Shown here: piece by piece, positions 39,071 through 48,495 of the stretch | Layout of the letters: each line of letters opens with the position of its first letter | How positions within the stretch are numbered: the first letter of the stretch is position 1 | Origin: Thiocystis violacea | GTDB lineage: Bacteria > Pseudomonadota > Gammaproteobacteria > Chromatiales > Chromatiaceae | DNA length: 64,000 nucleotides | Assembly (NCBI RefSeq): GCF_016583575.1 | Contig: NZ_NRRG01000003.1 | Coordinates: forward strand, 124,001 to 188,000 | Reading direction: 5' to 3' | The notes under the pieces: model-generated | What the model was told of the DNA's origin: nothing | What the model saw: only the letters and a program-made list of their open reading frames with translations | The model's database searches: none | Made by a program: the position numbers and the translations under genes

Positions 39071-40525
39071 TCATGTTACTCCACGCATCACCGGCCATAC
39101 CCCGCTCGTCTCGCCCTCCCCCACACCCTCGAAGAAGGCGCGCATGGTGGCGAAGCGTTCCTTGTTGGCGAGCGCGGCGTTGATGACCTGCGCCAGGGAG
39201 CCGGCCCCGGCCGGTCCCATCAGCGGACGCGCGGAGATGAGGTTGGTGAAATAAAGCGCCGGGATTTGCCGCTCCTTGGCCGCCTGGACCACCGGCGTGG
39301 TGCCGATGGCCAGATCGGGAGCGAGCGACTTGACCGCCGCCAGATCCTGCTCCAGGGAGGCACGGAACTGGACCGGCACGCCACGCGCCTCCAGCCAGGC
39401 GAGATCGGACTCATTCCAGGGGGTGCGCGGACAGGCGGTCCCCACGTAGGGCACCTCGGCCCCGGACTCGATCAGCAGGCGCGCCACCAGCAGCTCCGAA
39501 CCCTCGTAGCCGGAGACGATGACGCGCCCTTTGATCGGCATGGCCGCGAGCGCCCCGCCGATGGCGGGCAGGAACTTGTTCTTGGCGGCGTCGATCTTGT
39601 CCTGGGCGACCCCGCAGGCCTGGCCGATGGCGTCCAGCCAGGCCGCCGTGCCGTCGCGTCCCACGGGGGCGGACCCCACGATGGGCCGACCGGCGGCGGC
39701 GAATTCACGGCATGAAGCGGCATATTGGGGATGGATGGCCGCCACGGCGCGGCAATCGAGCGCGGCGTAGAGTTCGCGCCACTCGCGCGTCGGCACCACT
39801 GGTCCGACCGCCAGACCCAGGGGTTCCAGCATCATGCCGATCCCGACCGGATCGGCCGGGAACATCTCGCCGAGCAGGGTCACGGTCGGCCGCTCGCTGC
39901 GCCCGCCGCGAGGGGCCTGAACCGGACCCTGCTCCGCTTCGAGCCGGGCGTAATGGAGCATGGCACCGGCCATGACGTCCTTGGCCTCGGCGTGCGTCGG
40001 CACGCCGAAACCCGGCACGTCGATTCCCAGGATGCGCACCCCGTTGAGCTGCTTGGGCAGCAGACGCAGGGGAACGCCCGAGGCGGTCGGGACGCAGAGA
40101 TTGATGGCGACGATGGTGTCCAGCTTGTCGGGGTCGGCCAGCTTGAGCACCGCGTCGCGCGCGTCCTCGAAGAGCCGGCCCGACACCAGCGACTCGGAGT
40201 CGAAGGGCACATAGCCGACCGAGCGCCGCGCGCCGTAGAAATGCGAGGTGAAGGTCAGACCGTAGACGCAGCACCCGGACCCCACCAGCACCATGGCGGT
40301 GCGCCGCATGCGCAGCCCGACGCGCAGGGCGCCGAAGGCCGGGCACATGGTTTGCGGCTGATCGTGCGGACCGGCCGGATAATCGGCGGCCAGGCGCTGA
40401 AGCAACTCGGCATTGCCCGCCGCGACCGCGGCGGACTTCAAGGTCTCGGCGCTCCCGCAATTCGCCGCCTCGGGAACCCCGCCACTGGATGGATCGACGC
40501 CCATCGGCTCGCCCGGCTCAGACAT
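39071..40525 (-). CDS. bchY: chlorophyllide a reductase subunit Y
   Basis: A 484-residue nitrogenase-like subunit that pairs with BchZ. Motifs include QTMCPAFGALRVGLRM and VLVGSGCCVYGLTFTSHFYG, which carry cluster-ligating Cys, then DSESLVSGRLFEDARDAV and GIDVPGFGVPTHAEAKDV. Its start overlaps the bchX stop by 8 nt, so the two are translationally coupled. After its stop the superoperon is interrupted by about 2.2 kb of accessory DNA before bchZ. Confidence 0.96.
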   Translation of the reverse strand: MSEPGEPMGVDPSSGGVPEAANCGSAETLKSAAVAAGNAELLQRLAADYPAGPHDQPQTMCPAFGALRVGLRMRRTAMVLVGSGCCVYGLTFTSHFYGARRSVGYVPFDSESLVSGRLFEDARDAVLKLADPDKLDTIVAINLCVPTASGVPLRLLPKQLNGVRILGIDVPGFGVPTHAEAKDVMAGAMLHYARLEAEQGPVQAPRGGRSERPTVTLLGEMFPADPVGIGMMLEPLGLAVGPVVPTREWRELYAALDCRAVAAIHPQYAASCREFAAAGRPIVGSAPVGRDGTAAWLDAIGQACGVAQDKIDAAKNKFLPAIGGALAAMPIKGRVIVSGYEGSELLVARLLIESGAEVPYVGTACPRTPWNESDLAWLEARGVPVQFRASLEQDLAAVKSLAPDLAIGTTPVVQAAKERQIPALYFTNLISARPLMGPAGAGSLAQVINAALANKERFATMRAFFEGVGEGETSGVWPVMRGVT

Positions 40526-41516
40526 CGTCGTACACGACTTCGAGCGAAGGCTTGGCGATCACCGAGGTGTCACACATGTCTTCAGGGCGTGCTGGCTGCA
40601 AGGTGACGTGCCGACCGACGTCGTCGCCCTTGAAGAGATTCAGCAGGCCCTCGTGCGCGAGCGGCTTGGGACGCACGGGCGGCGCCGCGCCGACATTGGT
40701 CGCCAGTTCCTCGAACAGCGGCCCCCAGGATCCACCGGGCAAGCCGATGATCTCGTAGTTGGCGCTCTTGCGGCGGATCTCCTCGTGGGCCGGGATGGTG
40801 GCCAGGATGGGGATCCCCACCGCCTCGGCGAAGGCATGCGCCTCGCCCGTGCCGTCGTCCTTGTTGATCACCATGCCGGCGACGCCGACATTGCCGCCGA
40901 GGCCGGTGAAATACTCCACCGCCGAGCAGACGTTGTTGGCGACATAGAGCGACTGCAGATCGTTGGAGCCGACGATGATGACCTTCTGGCAGAGGTCGCG
41001 CGCGATCGGCAGACCGAAGCCGCCGCACACCACGTCGCCCAGGAAGTCGAGCAGGACATAGTCGAAGTCCCACTCGTGAAAACCCAGCCCTTCCAACAGC
41101 TCGAAGCCGTGGATGATGCCGCGTCCGCCGCAACCGCGTCCGACCTCCGGACCGCCCAGCTCCATGGCGAAGACGCCATCACGCTTGAAACAGATGTCGC
41201 CGATGCTCACCGTCTCGCCCGCGCGTTTCTTCTCGCTGGAGACGCCGAGAATGGTCGGACAGTTGCGGCCGCCGAAGAGCAGGGTGGCGGTATCGCTCTT
41301 GGGATCGCAGCCGATGAGCAACACCTTCTTGCCCTGCTGCGCCATCATGTAGGACAGATTGGCGAGCGTGAAGCTCTTGCCGATGCCGCCCTTGCCGTAG
41401 ATGGCGATGATCTGGGTCTCCTTGATCGCCGGCGCCGAGGCCGGGTCCGAGCTTGCCTGCCGCGAGGCGGTTAACGCGGGACCATTGACGGGTACATTCA
41501 CGAGAGGGATCTCCAA
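40518..41516 (-). CDS. bchX: chlorophyllide a reductase iron protein X
   Basis: A 332-residue NifH-like ATPase that passes electrons to BchYZ. The P-loop IYGKGGIGKSFTLANLSYMM, the segment LIGCDPKSDTATLLFGG, the 4Fe-4S Cys in EVGRGCGGRGII and the later Cys region (DVVCGGFGLPIARD) are intact. A variable N-terminal extension of about 30 residues precedes the fold, as in other BchX. The ATG overlaps the end of bchC by 19 nt and the stop overlaps bchY. Confidence 0.97.
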   Translation of the reverse strand: MEIPLVNVPVNGPALTASRQASSDPASAPAIKETQIIAIYGKGGIGKSFTLANLSYMMAQQGKKVLLIGCDPKSDTATLLFGGRNCPTILGVSSEKKRAGETVSIGDICFKRDGVFAMELGGPEVGRGCGGRGIIHGFELLEGLGFHEWDFDYVLLDFLGDVVCGGFGLPIARDLCQKVIIVGSNDLQSLYVANNVCSAVEYFTGLGGNVGVAGMVINKDDGTGEAHAFAEAVGIPILATIPAHEEIRRKSANYEIIGLPGGSWGPLFEELATNVGAAPPVRPKPLAHEGLLNLFKGDDVGRHVTLQPARPEDMCDTSVIAKPSLEVVYDDV

Positions 41517-42466
41517 TCAAGAATCATCTTCAGGCAGGTCGGATCGCCGAAGGCGGTGCGATAGGCGCTGTCGGCCTCGGTCGCGGGCAGGCGATGGGTG
41601 ATGAGTCCGTCGAGCGAGAGACGCCCGGAATCGAGCAAGGTACGCACCGACTCCAGATCCGCGGGCAGGAACTCTGCGGCGATGCGGAAACGCGCCTCGC
41701 GCATGAAGGCCGGCGGGAAGGTGAAGGACACCGGCTCGCTGTAGAAACCGCCGAGCACGATCTCGCCGCCGCGCGCCAGGCGGGCGACCAGGCTGTCCAG
41801 GATCCTGGGATCGCCGCTCATGTCGCAGATGGCGCGATAGTCGCGACGCGGATCCTCGTCCGGCGTCATCACATCGTAACCGTAGCCCTCCGCGCCGCCG
41901 ACACGCGCCGGATTGGTCTCCCAGACCACCGGACGGGAACCCTCGCCCAAGGCCGCGATGCGCGCCAGCAGGCGCCCGAGCACGCCGTGCCCGACGATCA
42001 GCTCGACATGGGGCGAGACGGGTCCGGCGATCGCGTGATAGGCGGTCGCCGCCAGGGCGAGCAGGACGCCCTGGTCGCCGAGCGCCTCGTCGACCGGCAT
42101 CAGCCGAGCGGCCGGCGCGACCACACGCGAGGCCGCGCCGCCGAACAGTCCGCGCACCTCGCCATAACAACGAGCGCCCGGCACGAAGACCCGCTGGCCA
42201 ACCTCCAGGCCCGAGGCCGATCCGGCAAAACTGACACGACCCACGGATTCGTAACCAGGAACCAGCGGATATCCCATGCCGGGGAAATCCGGCATGCGGC
42301 CCGACCAGAGCAGGCGCTCGGTGCCGGTGCTGATGCCGCTCCACTCCATGTCGACGACCACATCGGCGTCCCCCGGCGGGGTAAGCGCGAGCCGCTGGAG
42401 CGAGAGGCGTTCGGGTTGTTCGAGGACGACGGCGAGGGCTTCGAGATTCGGCGTATCTGGGTTCAA
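41498..42466 (-). CDS. bchC: bacteriochlorophyllide a dehydrogenase
   Basis: A 322-residue medium-chain dehydrogenase-like enzyme that oxidises the 3-hydroxyethyl group of 3-hydroxyethyl bacteriochlorophyllide a to the acetyl group. Typical segments are VDMEWSGISTGTERLLWSGR, GYPLVPGYESVGRV and LIVGHGVLGRLLARI. The length and its place between crtF and bchX fit BchC of other purple bacteria. Its last 19 nt overlap the start of bchX. Confidence 0.95.
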   Translation of the reverse strand: MNPDTPNLEALAVVLEQPERLSLQRLALTPPGDADVVVDMEWSGISTGTERLLWSGRMPDFPGMGYPLVPGYESVGRVSFAGSASGLEVGQRVFVPGARCYGEVRGLFGGAASRVVAPAARLMPVDEALGDQGVLLALAATAYHAIAGPVSPHVELIVGHGVLGRLLARIAALGEGSRPVVWETNPARVGGAEGYGYDVMTPDEDPRRDYRAICDMSGDPRILDSLVARLARGGEIVLGGFYSEPVSFTFPPAFMREARFRIAAEFLPADLESVRTLLDSGRLSLDGLITHRLPATEADSAYRTAFGDPTCLKMILDWRSLS

Positions 42467-42668
42467 GATGGGACTCGGACAGGTTGAATCTGAAAGATCC
42501 GACAGTTTAACGAAAGTTGACTGCCAGTCTAGGGTGATTGGAGCGGATGTTGATCTTGGATAGGTCTGGTCAGTGATTGCAATGGCTGGCGCGCGGATCG
42601 CCAGGGCGTTCTTCGTGCCGCCCGGCGAGAAACGAACCTCGACGACGGGGTGGGCCCACCGCGATCGC

Positions 42669-43784
42669 TCAAGCGGCGCGCTGGGCCAGCAGCAGTTGGG
42701 TCAGGATCGGCCGATGCGTCGACACCTGCCGGACGCGGTCGAAACAGGCGGTCCGCAGCATGCTATTCAACTCGGCCGGGGTGCGCGGACGCCCGCTGCC
42801 CATGGCGAGCAGATAGAAGCCGAAATAGGCGTCGCCGATCGGCTCGGCCCCCGGAGTCCCCGACATCGGCTCGGCCACCAGCAGACGCCCGCCAGCCGGA
42901 AGGGCCCGACAGGCCGCGTTCACGAAGGATTGGGCCTCCTCGTCGTCGTGATCGTGGAGCACCCGCACCAGCGAGACGACATCCGCCCCCTGGGGCAAGG
43001 GATCGCGCAGGATGTCTCCGCCAACCGCGCTGGCCCGGTCGGCCAGACCTTCGCGCTGAAAGCGCTCCCGCGCGCGCTCGGCCACGGCCGGCAGATCGAA
43101 GAGGATCACCTTCAGATGCGGCCAGCGCTTGGCGGCCGTGACCAGGAAGGTTCCATCCCCGCCGGCCAGGTCGAGCAGACAGCGATGCGGCTTCAGCGAA
43201 TAGGCATCCAGGACATCGTCGGCGATCAGGCGCTGGGAGTCGGCCATCAGGTCGGTATAGCCCTGAATCGACCGATCGGCGGAGGCGGCCGGCGCGTCGG
43301 AGCCAACGTAGGCCCAATAATCCGCAAGCTCGCGTCGCTCGACCTCGCCACGCAGCAAGGCGACCGGATCCTTCAGGTCCGCGTAGGCCATCACATGATG
43401 CTCGACCATGGCGGTGATGCCAGGATTGCCCACGATAGCCGCGCCCAGTTCGCCCAGCGCATAGCGATCCTGGCCGCGCGCCTCGGCCAGCCCCAGGCTC
43501 ACCGCCGCGCGCAACAGTCGCCGCGCGCCATCCGGCGGAAGCTCCAGACGCTTGGCCAGTTGTTCGGTCGACTGCACACCCTCCGCGAGAATGTCGAAGA
43601 GCTTGAGACGCACGCAGGCGAACAATATCTGGGAGTAGACGAAGCCCGCGGCGATATCGAACAGCTCGCGCGAACGACGGCGCGCGATCGGACGGGTCAG
43701 CGGAAAAACGGCGGCCCAGCGTTGAAAACCTGGGTCGGAGATCACACGATTGCGAAGGGCGAGTAAACGATCGGGGAGCCGCAC
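42669..43784 (-). CDS. crtF: demethylspheroidene / hydroxy-carotenoid O-methyltransferase
   Basis: A 371-residue SAM-dependent O-methyltransferase that methylates the tertiary 1-hydroxyl of carotenoids in the spheroidene/spirilloxanthin branch. The N-terminal winged-helix-like dimer domain includes FDIAAGFVYSQILFACVRL. SAM-binding motifs are LLDLAGGDGTFLVTAA and GGDILRDPLPQGADV, followed by LVRVLHDHDDEEA with the catalytic His region. It is 66 bp downstream of crtE in the conserved crtEF-bchCXYZ order. Confidence 0.95.
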   Translation of the reverse strand: MRLPDRLLALRNRVISDPGFQRWAAVFPLTRPIARRRSRELFDIAAGFVYSQILFACVRLKLFDILAEGVQSTEQLAKRLELPPDGARRLLRAAVSLGLAEARGQDRYALGELGAAIVGNPGITAMVEHHVMAYADLKDPVALLRGEVERRELADYWAYVGSDAPAASADRSIQGYTDLMADSQRLIADDVLDAYSLKPHRCLLDLAGGDGTFLVTAAKRWPHLKVILFDLPAVAERARERFQREGLADRASAVGGDILRDPLPQGADVVSLVRVLHDHDDEEAQSFVNAACRALPAGGRLLVAEPMSGTPGAEPIGDAYFGFYLLAMGSGRPRTPAELNSMLRTACFDRVRQVSTHRPILTQLLLAQRAA

Positions 43785-43850
43785 TGGATGACACTACCGC
43801 CGGTTGATTGGGGTCGCCCCGGACGGCGACCGACAAACGTGTTAGGTGGA

Positions 43851-44720
43851 TCAGGCCGCTCGCTGGGCAAGATTCTTGGGCATGATATGGCGCGACTCGG
43901 CCATCAGCACCTCGGCCAGCCTGTCGCGACCCGGACAGGGCGGGATGGCGTCGACGGCCCCCTTGACCAGATCCTTGAGCCGACCGATCGCGCCATCGAT
44001 ACCCAACTCACCGGCCGCGCTGGGACGATTCAGCAGGGCGTCGCGCCCCACCGGCTTGCCGACTTCCTGAGCGCTGGCGGCGACGTCGCGCAGATCATCC
44101 GCGACCTGATATGCCTCGCCGATGCGGTCGCCGACCACCCGCCAGATATCCGCGTCCTCGCCCGCCACCTGGGCTCCGGCCGCCGTGGCCGCCGCGAACA
44201 GGGAACCGGTCTTGGCGCGATGATAATCCTCGACGGACACGCGCGGCTCGCATTCCCAGGCTTGGCCGGCAGTGATCCCATGTGGCATCCCGACCGAACG
44301 GCTGACGGTCAGCAGCAGCGGCGCCAGACGCTCGGGGGTCGCGGCCAGACTCCGGGCCAGATGCTCGAAAGCCAGGATGATGAGCGCGTCGCCCGCCAGC
44401 ACGGCGAGCGGTTCGCCAAAGGCGCGATGCACGGAGGGCAGGCCGCGGCGCAGCGGGGAGTCATCGAAACAGGGCAGATCGTCATGCACCAGGGAGGCGC
44501 AGTGCAGCAGCTCGATGGAGGCGGCGACGGCGTCGGCCGCCGCGTAGTCGGTGCTTCCACAGGCCGCCGCGACCGCCAGACAGAGTCTTGGCCGCACGCG
44601 CGCGCCGCCCGGAAAGACCGAGTGCCGCACGGCCTCGATCAGACGCGGGGGACAACCGGGGATGGCCACAGTGTCTATGGCGGCGGCCAAAGCCTGCTCG
44701 ATTCTCGTTGTGGCATCCAT
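43851..44720 (-). CDS. crtE: geranylgeranyl diphosphate synthase
   Basis: A 289-residue trans-prenyltransferase. The first aspartate-rich motif is HDDLPCFDDSPLRRG and the second is AYQVADDLRDVA; FPGGARVRPRLCL carries the substrate-binding arginines. The start at ATG 44720 is preferred because GGGGGA lies 6 nt upstream and the length matches CrtE of other purple bacteria; the longer frame from 44768 would run into the operator-like repeats. Its product feeds carotenoids and the bacteriochlorophyll tail. It is divergent from crtD. Confidence 0.95.
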   Translation of the reverse strand: MDATTRIEQALAAAIDTVAIPGCPPRLIEAVRHSVFPGGARVRPRLCLAVAAACGSTDYAAADAVAASIELLHCASLVHDDLPCFDDSPLRRGLPSVHRAFGEPLAVLAGDALIILAFEHLARSLAATPERLAPLLLTVSRSVGMPHGITAGQAWECEPRVSVEDYHRAKTGSLFAAATAAGAQVAGEDADIWRVVGDRIGEAYQVADDLRDVAASAQEVGKPVGRDALLNRPSAAGELGIDGAIGRLKDLVKGAVDAIPPCPGRDRLAEVLMAESRHIMPKNLAQRAA

Positions 44721-44762
44721 CGGTGGTCCCCCGGCAACCTCGGTCATAACGTAAGGATGAGT

Positions 44763-44793
44763 TGACACTTATCAGTGTCACGTACAATAGACA
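44763..44793. promoter_or_regulatory. overlapping palindromes between crtE and crtD, CrtJ/PpsR-like
   Basis: A perfect 7-bp inverted repeat TGACACT-TATC-AGTGTCA spans 44763-44780. Overlapping it, TGTCACGTACAATAGACA (44776-44793) matches TGT-N12-ACA. The site lies 46 bp before the crtD start and 43-56 bp before the preferred crtE start, so one bound protein could control both directions. Confidence 0.6.
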
Positions 44794-44838
44794 TCAACAA
44801 CCGACGCGTCAACGCGAATAGAGGAAGTCATTGATCCG

Positions 44839-46335
44839 ATGACCACCAAGAAGGTTATTGTTATCGGCGCTGGCGTCGGAGGCTTGGTGACGGCCGTCCA
44901 ACTCGCCGCACGCGGATTCCAGGTCCAGGTAGTCGAGCGCGCGAGCACCCCGGGTGGAAAGATGCGCGAGGTCGCGATCGGACCACATCGCATCGACGCG
45001 GGTCCGACGGTCTTCACCATGCGCTGGATCCTCGAGGACGTCTTCGCCGACGCTGGCGCCGCGCTCACCGACTATCTAAGCCTGGAGCCGCTGGAAATCA
45101 TAGCACGGCACGCCTGGAGCGAGCATGAGCGACTGGATCTCTTCGCCGAGCGCGAACGCACCATCGAGGCGATCGGCGACTTCGGCGGCGCGGCGGAAGC
45201 CAGGGGCTACCGCGCTTATTGCGACAAGGCGCAATCGGTCTACGAGACGCTCGAGGGCACGTTCATTCGCGCCCAGCGCCCGAGCCCGCTGGGGCTCATG
45301 GGGCGCTGCGGCGTGAGCGGATTGGGCCGTCTACGCGGCATCAAGCCTTACGATAGCTTATGGCGAGTCCTGGGTGATTATTTCAAGGATCCACGACTGC
45401 GGCAGCTCTTCGGTCGCTACGCGACCTACTGCGGCTCGTCCCCGTTCGAAGCGCCGGGCACCCTGATGTTGATCGCCCACGTCGAACAACAGGGCGTCTG
45501 GTCCGTCATCGGCGGCATGCATCAGATCGCGCTCGCCCTGGCCAAGCTCGCGCGCGGGCTCGGGGCGACCATCGAATACGATCGGGAGGCGACGGAAATC
45601 CTGACCGCCCGCGGAGGCGCGAGCGGCGTCCGGTTCGCCGATGGCGAGGTATCGGGCGCGGATGCCGTGGTCGTGAACGCGGACCCCGCCGCCCTGGCCA
45701 GCGGCCGACTGGGCGAGGGAATCCGCAAGGCCGTGCGCCCCCTGGCGCCAAACAGCCGCTCCATGTCGGCCATGACCTGGTGCCTCCGCGCCGAGACCGA
45801 GGGCTTCCCACTCGCGCGACACAATGTCTTTTTTGGCCGCGATTACGCCTCGGAATTCGCGGATATCTTTCGACACGCGCGTCTCCCCCGCGATGGAACC
45901 GTCTACGTCTGCGCCCAGGACCGCGCTTGCGGAGAGCCGCGGACGACGCCGGGCGCCGAGCGGCTGTTCCTACTTCTGAACGCGCCGTCCCGGGGCGATC
46001 GGCAAGCATTCGACGCCGCCGAGATCAAGCAATGCGAACAGCGGGTATTCTCACACTTGGAGAATCGTGGCCTGAGGATCCACCGCAGCCCCGAGAGCAC
46101 CCAGGTCACCACGCCGACGGAATTCGACCGCCTGTTTCCGGCGACCGGCGGCGCGCTCTATGGAGCGGCGACCCACGGCTGGCGGACGCCCTTTACGCGT
46201 CCAGCATCGCGCACCCGGATCCCGAGGCTCTATCTGGCTGGGGGCGGCGCGCACCCCGGAGCGGGCGTCCCCATGGCGGCGATATCGGGCCGACTGGCAG
46301 CCGCCAGCCTGATCGAGGATCTGCGTTCATGCTGA
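44839..46335 (+). CDS. crtD: hydroxyneurosporene / methoxyneurosporene desaturase
   Basis: A 498-residue FAD-dependent carotenoid oxidase of the CrtI family. The N-terminal dinucleotide fold is VIVIGAGVGGLVTAVQLAARG with ERASTPGGKMREV, and the C-terminus has RIPRLYLAGGGAHPGAGVPM, the FAD-binding signature. CrtD introduces the 3,4 double bond into 1-hydroxycarotenoids. It is distinct from CrtI at 54777-56312 and lies in the usual position divergent from crtE. The palindromes at 44763-44793 precede it. It converges with crtC. Confidence 0.93.
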   Translation: MTTKKVIVIGAGVGGLVTAVQLAARGFQVQVVERASTPGGKMREVAIGPHRIDAGPTVFTMRWILEDVFADAGAALTDYLSLEPLEIIARHAWSEHERLDLFAERERTIEAIGDFGGAAEARGYRAYCDKAQSVYETLEGTFIRAQRPSPLGLMGRCGVSGLGRLRGIKPYDSLWRVLGDYFKDPRLRQLFGRYATYCGSSPFEAPGTLMLIAHVEQQGVWSVIGGMHQIALALAKLARGLGATIEYDREATEILTARGGASGVRFADGEVSGADAVVVNADPAALASGRLGEGIRKAVRPLAPNSRSMSAMTWCLRAETEGFPLARHNVFFGRDYASEFADIFRHARLPRDGTVYVCAQDRACGEPRTTPGAERLFLLLNAPSRGDRQAFDAAEIKQCEQRVFSHLENRGLRIHRSPESTQVTTPTEFDRLFPATGGALYGAATHGWRTPFTRPASRTRIPRLYLAGGGAHPGAGVPMAAISGRLAAASLIEDLRSC

Positions 46336-46386
46336 GCCTCGAATGGTGAAGCGCTCGTGATCGACATGGGTGAAATCAGAACCCCT

Positions 46387-46412
46387 ATTCCGTCGCGGCG
46401 GCACGACGGAAT
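46387..46412. terminator. hairpin between convergent crtD and crtC
   Basis: ATTCCGTCG and CGACGGAAT form a perfect 9-bp stem with an eight-base loop, midway between the two convergent stops. No long T-run follows on either side, so it may act as a weak bidirectional terminator. Confidence 0.45.
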
Positions 46413-46465
46413 CGGGCTCTTGGGGCCAGTCGATAAGTCTCTCCGCGCGGAGCCCCGATCTTCCT

Positions 46466-47599
46466 TCAGCGCCGTGCCCGCGGTATCCGGAACGGCAGCA
46501 ACGTTTGCACCCAACGCGCGCTGAAGCGGTCGAGGCACACACTCTCATGCATCGCCGTCACCGGCTCGCCGAGCAGGTGCGTCTCCAGCACGGATCGCGT
46601 GTAAAACGGCGTATTCTCCAGGGTCTCGGTCACGCGCGCGGTCTGCCGCGGGTCTACCCGGGTGCCACGTTGCATCAGCCAAGCCGTGGTAGGCAATTTA
46701 GCATGCGGCGGAACCTCGATCCGTTCCACGTCGCCAGCCGGATCGAAGTGCAAGCCCAGCTCTGTCCGATGCCCGTCGCGTCGCGTCGCGTCATAGAGGA
46801 CGGCGGTGCCGCCATCCTTCAGCTCGGCTCGCGACCACTCCCAATAGCGGAACGCCTTCTCCAGCGGCTCGCTGCCCCAGTTGGAATCGAGATATCCGTG
46901 GCCGGACCAGCGCAGGGCCGGCTGGTCGAGTTGTACCTCGACGCGCGCGCCGGGAGCGATCGGCGCCCAGCGATGGCTCCCCGCGCCATCAAGGAAATAC
47001 GGCTGGCCGGCCACCGTGCGCGGATACAGCTTGACAGTGCCGCGGATGCGCCGGGGAATCGGCACCGCAATCTCGTCGATCTGGATAGTCAGACAGGTGC
47101 CGTCCCAGGACAGCGAACTTGGCCCGATCTCCAGCCGGGAGGCGTCCCGCCGAAGCGCGGAGCGGCCACGCTCGGTCATGCTCCAGCGTTTGCACTCACC
47201 GTAGAGCGCGACATTCAGCGAGTTATGGTTCAGCGGATCACTGTCACCGCGCCGGCGCGCCCAGGCGTAGTAGGGGGAAAAACAACTGCCGACTTGCGCG
47301 ATGAGCGTGATCCCATGCCGCCTGTCGTCGCTGAAGGCGTCGACATACCACCAAAGATAACCCTCTGGCATGACCGGCGCGTCGAAGCGCGGTCCACGGC
47401 CAGGCTCACAGCCAGCCGCCAGAGTGATGTCGTCAGTGACTTCGTCGCCATGGCCCCCCTCGGCGCCGGGTGCGCGCCCGGCTCCTGGCGGGGAGGCGTC
47501 ATCTCGAGCGTCGCGGATCTGGTTACCTTCGTTGCCTCCGGCCGGCGGCGCATCGTCTGCCAGCGGTGCTCCGGGTGACCGAAAGTCTATTCCACGCAT
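46466..47599 (-). CDS. crtC: carotenoid 1,2-hydratase
   Basis: About 377 residues from ATG 47599 (GGAGAT upstream). CrtC hydrates the 1,2 double bond of neurosporene or lycopene. Typical features are PEGYLWWYVDAFSDDRRHGI, AQVGSCFSPYYAWARRRGD with NHNSLNVALYG, and WSGHGYLDSNWGSEPLEKAF. The open frame extends to 47752 without any better ribosome site, and the N-terminal 90 residues here are low-complexity Gly/Ala/Pro/Asp, so the exact start is uncertain. Its partners crtD and crtF are in the same cluster. Confidence 0.9.
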   Translation of the reverse strand: MRGIDFRSPGAPLADDAPPAGGNEGNQIRDARDDASPPGAGRAPGAEGGHGDEVTDDITLAAGCEPGRGPRFDAPVMPEGYLWWYVDAFSDDRRHGITLIAQVGSCFSPYYAWARRRGDSDPLNHNSLNVALYGECKRWSMTERGRSALRRDASRLEIGPSSLSWDGTCLTIQIDEIAVPIPRRIRGTVKLYPRTVAGQPYFLDGAGSHRWAPIAPGARVEVQLDQPALRWSGHGYLDSNWGSEPLEKAFRYWEWSRAELKDGGTAVLYDATRRDGHRTELGLHFDPAGDVERIEVPPHAKLPTTAWLMQRGTRVDPRQTARVTETLENTPFYTRSVLETHLLGEPVTAMHESVCLDRFSARWVQTLLPFRIPRARR

Positions 47600-48012
47600 A
47601 ACGCCATCTCCGATACGGTAAAGGGTCGTACGTCGCCAGCGCATTGCGGTCGCACCGACGGATTGGCTCACTTGATTACCTGGCGATGCCTCTGCCGCCG
47701 AGGCACCGAGTACGGACAGGGTAAAGCCATGGACAGGCGCGATGAGCGACAATCGTCAAATTCACGGGCGTCTTCGGAGGGAAGAACAGGCGGTGGCGGA
47801 CCATCGGAAGTCCCGATTCTTTCGTCACCGCCGATCTCGATCAGGGGACCGGCGAGTTCGCGAAATGGGCGACAAACATCCGCCTCGCGGGCAACTGGAA
47901 CGAAGAGGCGCAGGAACAAGTAGAAGAGCCCCCGATCGTCCGTTGCCGCCGGGGATTCTTAAAAAGCAGCTTCGGATAGCCCCTTCCACGACATCGAGCC
48001 AAGCTCCTTAAT
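47600..48012. other. gap upstream of crtC without a convincing gene
   Basis: About 410 bp. On the plus strand 47746-47976 is open for 77 codons (KFTGVFGGKNRRWRTIG, later FVTADLDQGTGEFAKWATN) and reads like real protein, but there is a stop just before it and no start codon, so it may be a remnant. The crtC promoter should also lie here. No CrtJ-like palindrome was found. Confidence 0.3.
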
Positions 48013-48495
48013 CTAGCCTAACCAGTAGGTCATTGGCTTGGCCACCATCCAATAGAGGCCAGCGAGCAGCGGCACCGTCGAGAGAAGGCCCCAAACCAGC
48101 CATGTGCGGCTGCATTGCCGATACTCGGCCGGCACCTCGCCGATGACCGCGAAATCCTGCGCGAGACGCGCCTGCCTGATCTGAAGCGGCACGAGAATAC
48201 CCAGCCACACGGCCCCCGCCACGGCCAGCATGAGTTGCCCGAGGACGACCCAGGGGGTATCGATCACCGAAATGTGGCCCACGTAGGCCGCGCCGTATCC
48301 GCCGACAACCATCAGAAAACCGCCGGACAAGGTAAATGAAAAATCGGTCACGGTCACCAACCATTGAGCGAAAGCCATGATTTGCGTCTTGTTCGTGCGA
48401 TCGGCGAAGACCTTCCAGAGCGCGGTGACGGTTACATTTCCGGCCATTAACACAAGCCCTAGAATATGCAGGGATTTGAAGAACGCATACAACAT
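48013..48495 (-). CDS. DUF2269-like integral membrane protein
   Basis: A 160-residue protein with four predicted membrane helices. It starts MLYAFFKSLHILGLVLMAGN, with a His in the first helix as in DUF2269 and related four-helix proteins, and contains SFTLSGGFLMVVGGYGAAYV and SVIDTPWVVLGQLMLAV. Some relatives bind heme through such His residues, which is not shown here. It lies within the photosynthesis cluster between crtC and the oxidoreductase genes. The function is unknown. Confidence 0.7.
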   Translation of the reverse strand: MLYAFFKSLHILGLVLMAGNVTVTALWKVFADRTNKTQIMAFAQWLVTVTDFSFTLSGGFLMVVGGYGAAYVGHISVIDTPWVVLGQLMLAVAGAVWLGILVPLQIRQARLAQDFAVIGEVPAEYRQCSRTWLVWGLLSTVPLLAGLYWMVAKPMTYWLG

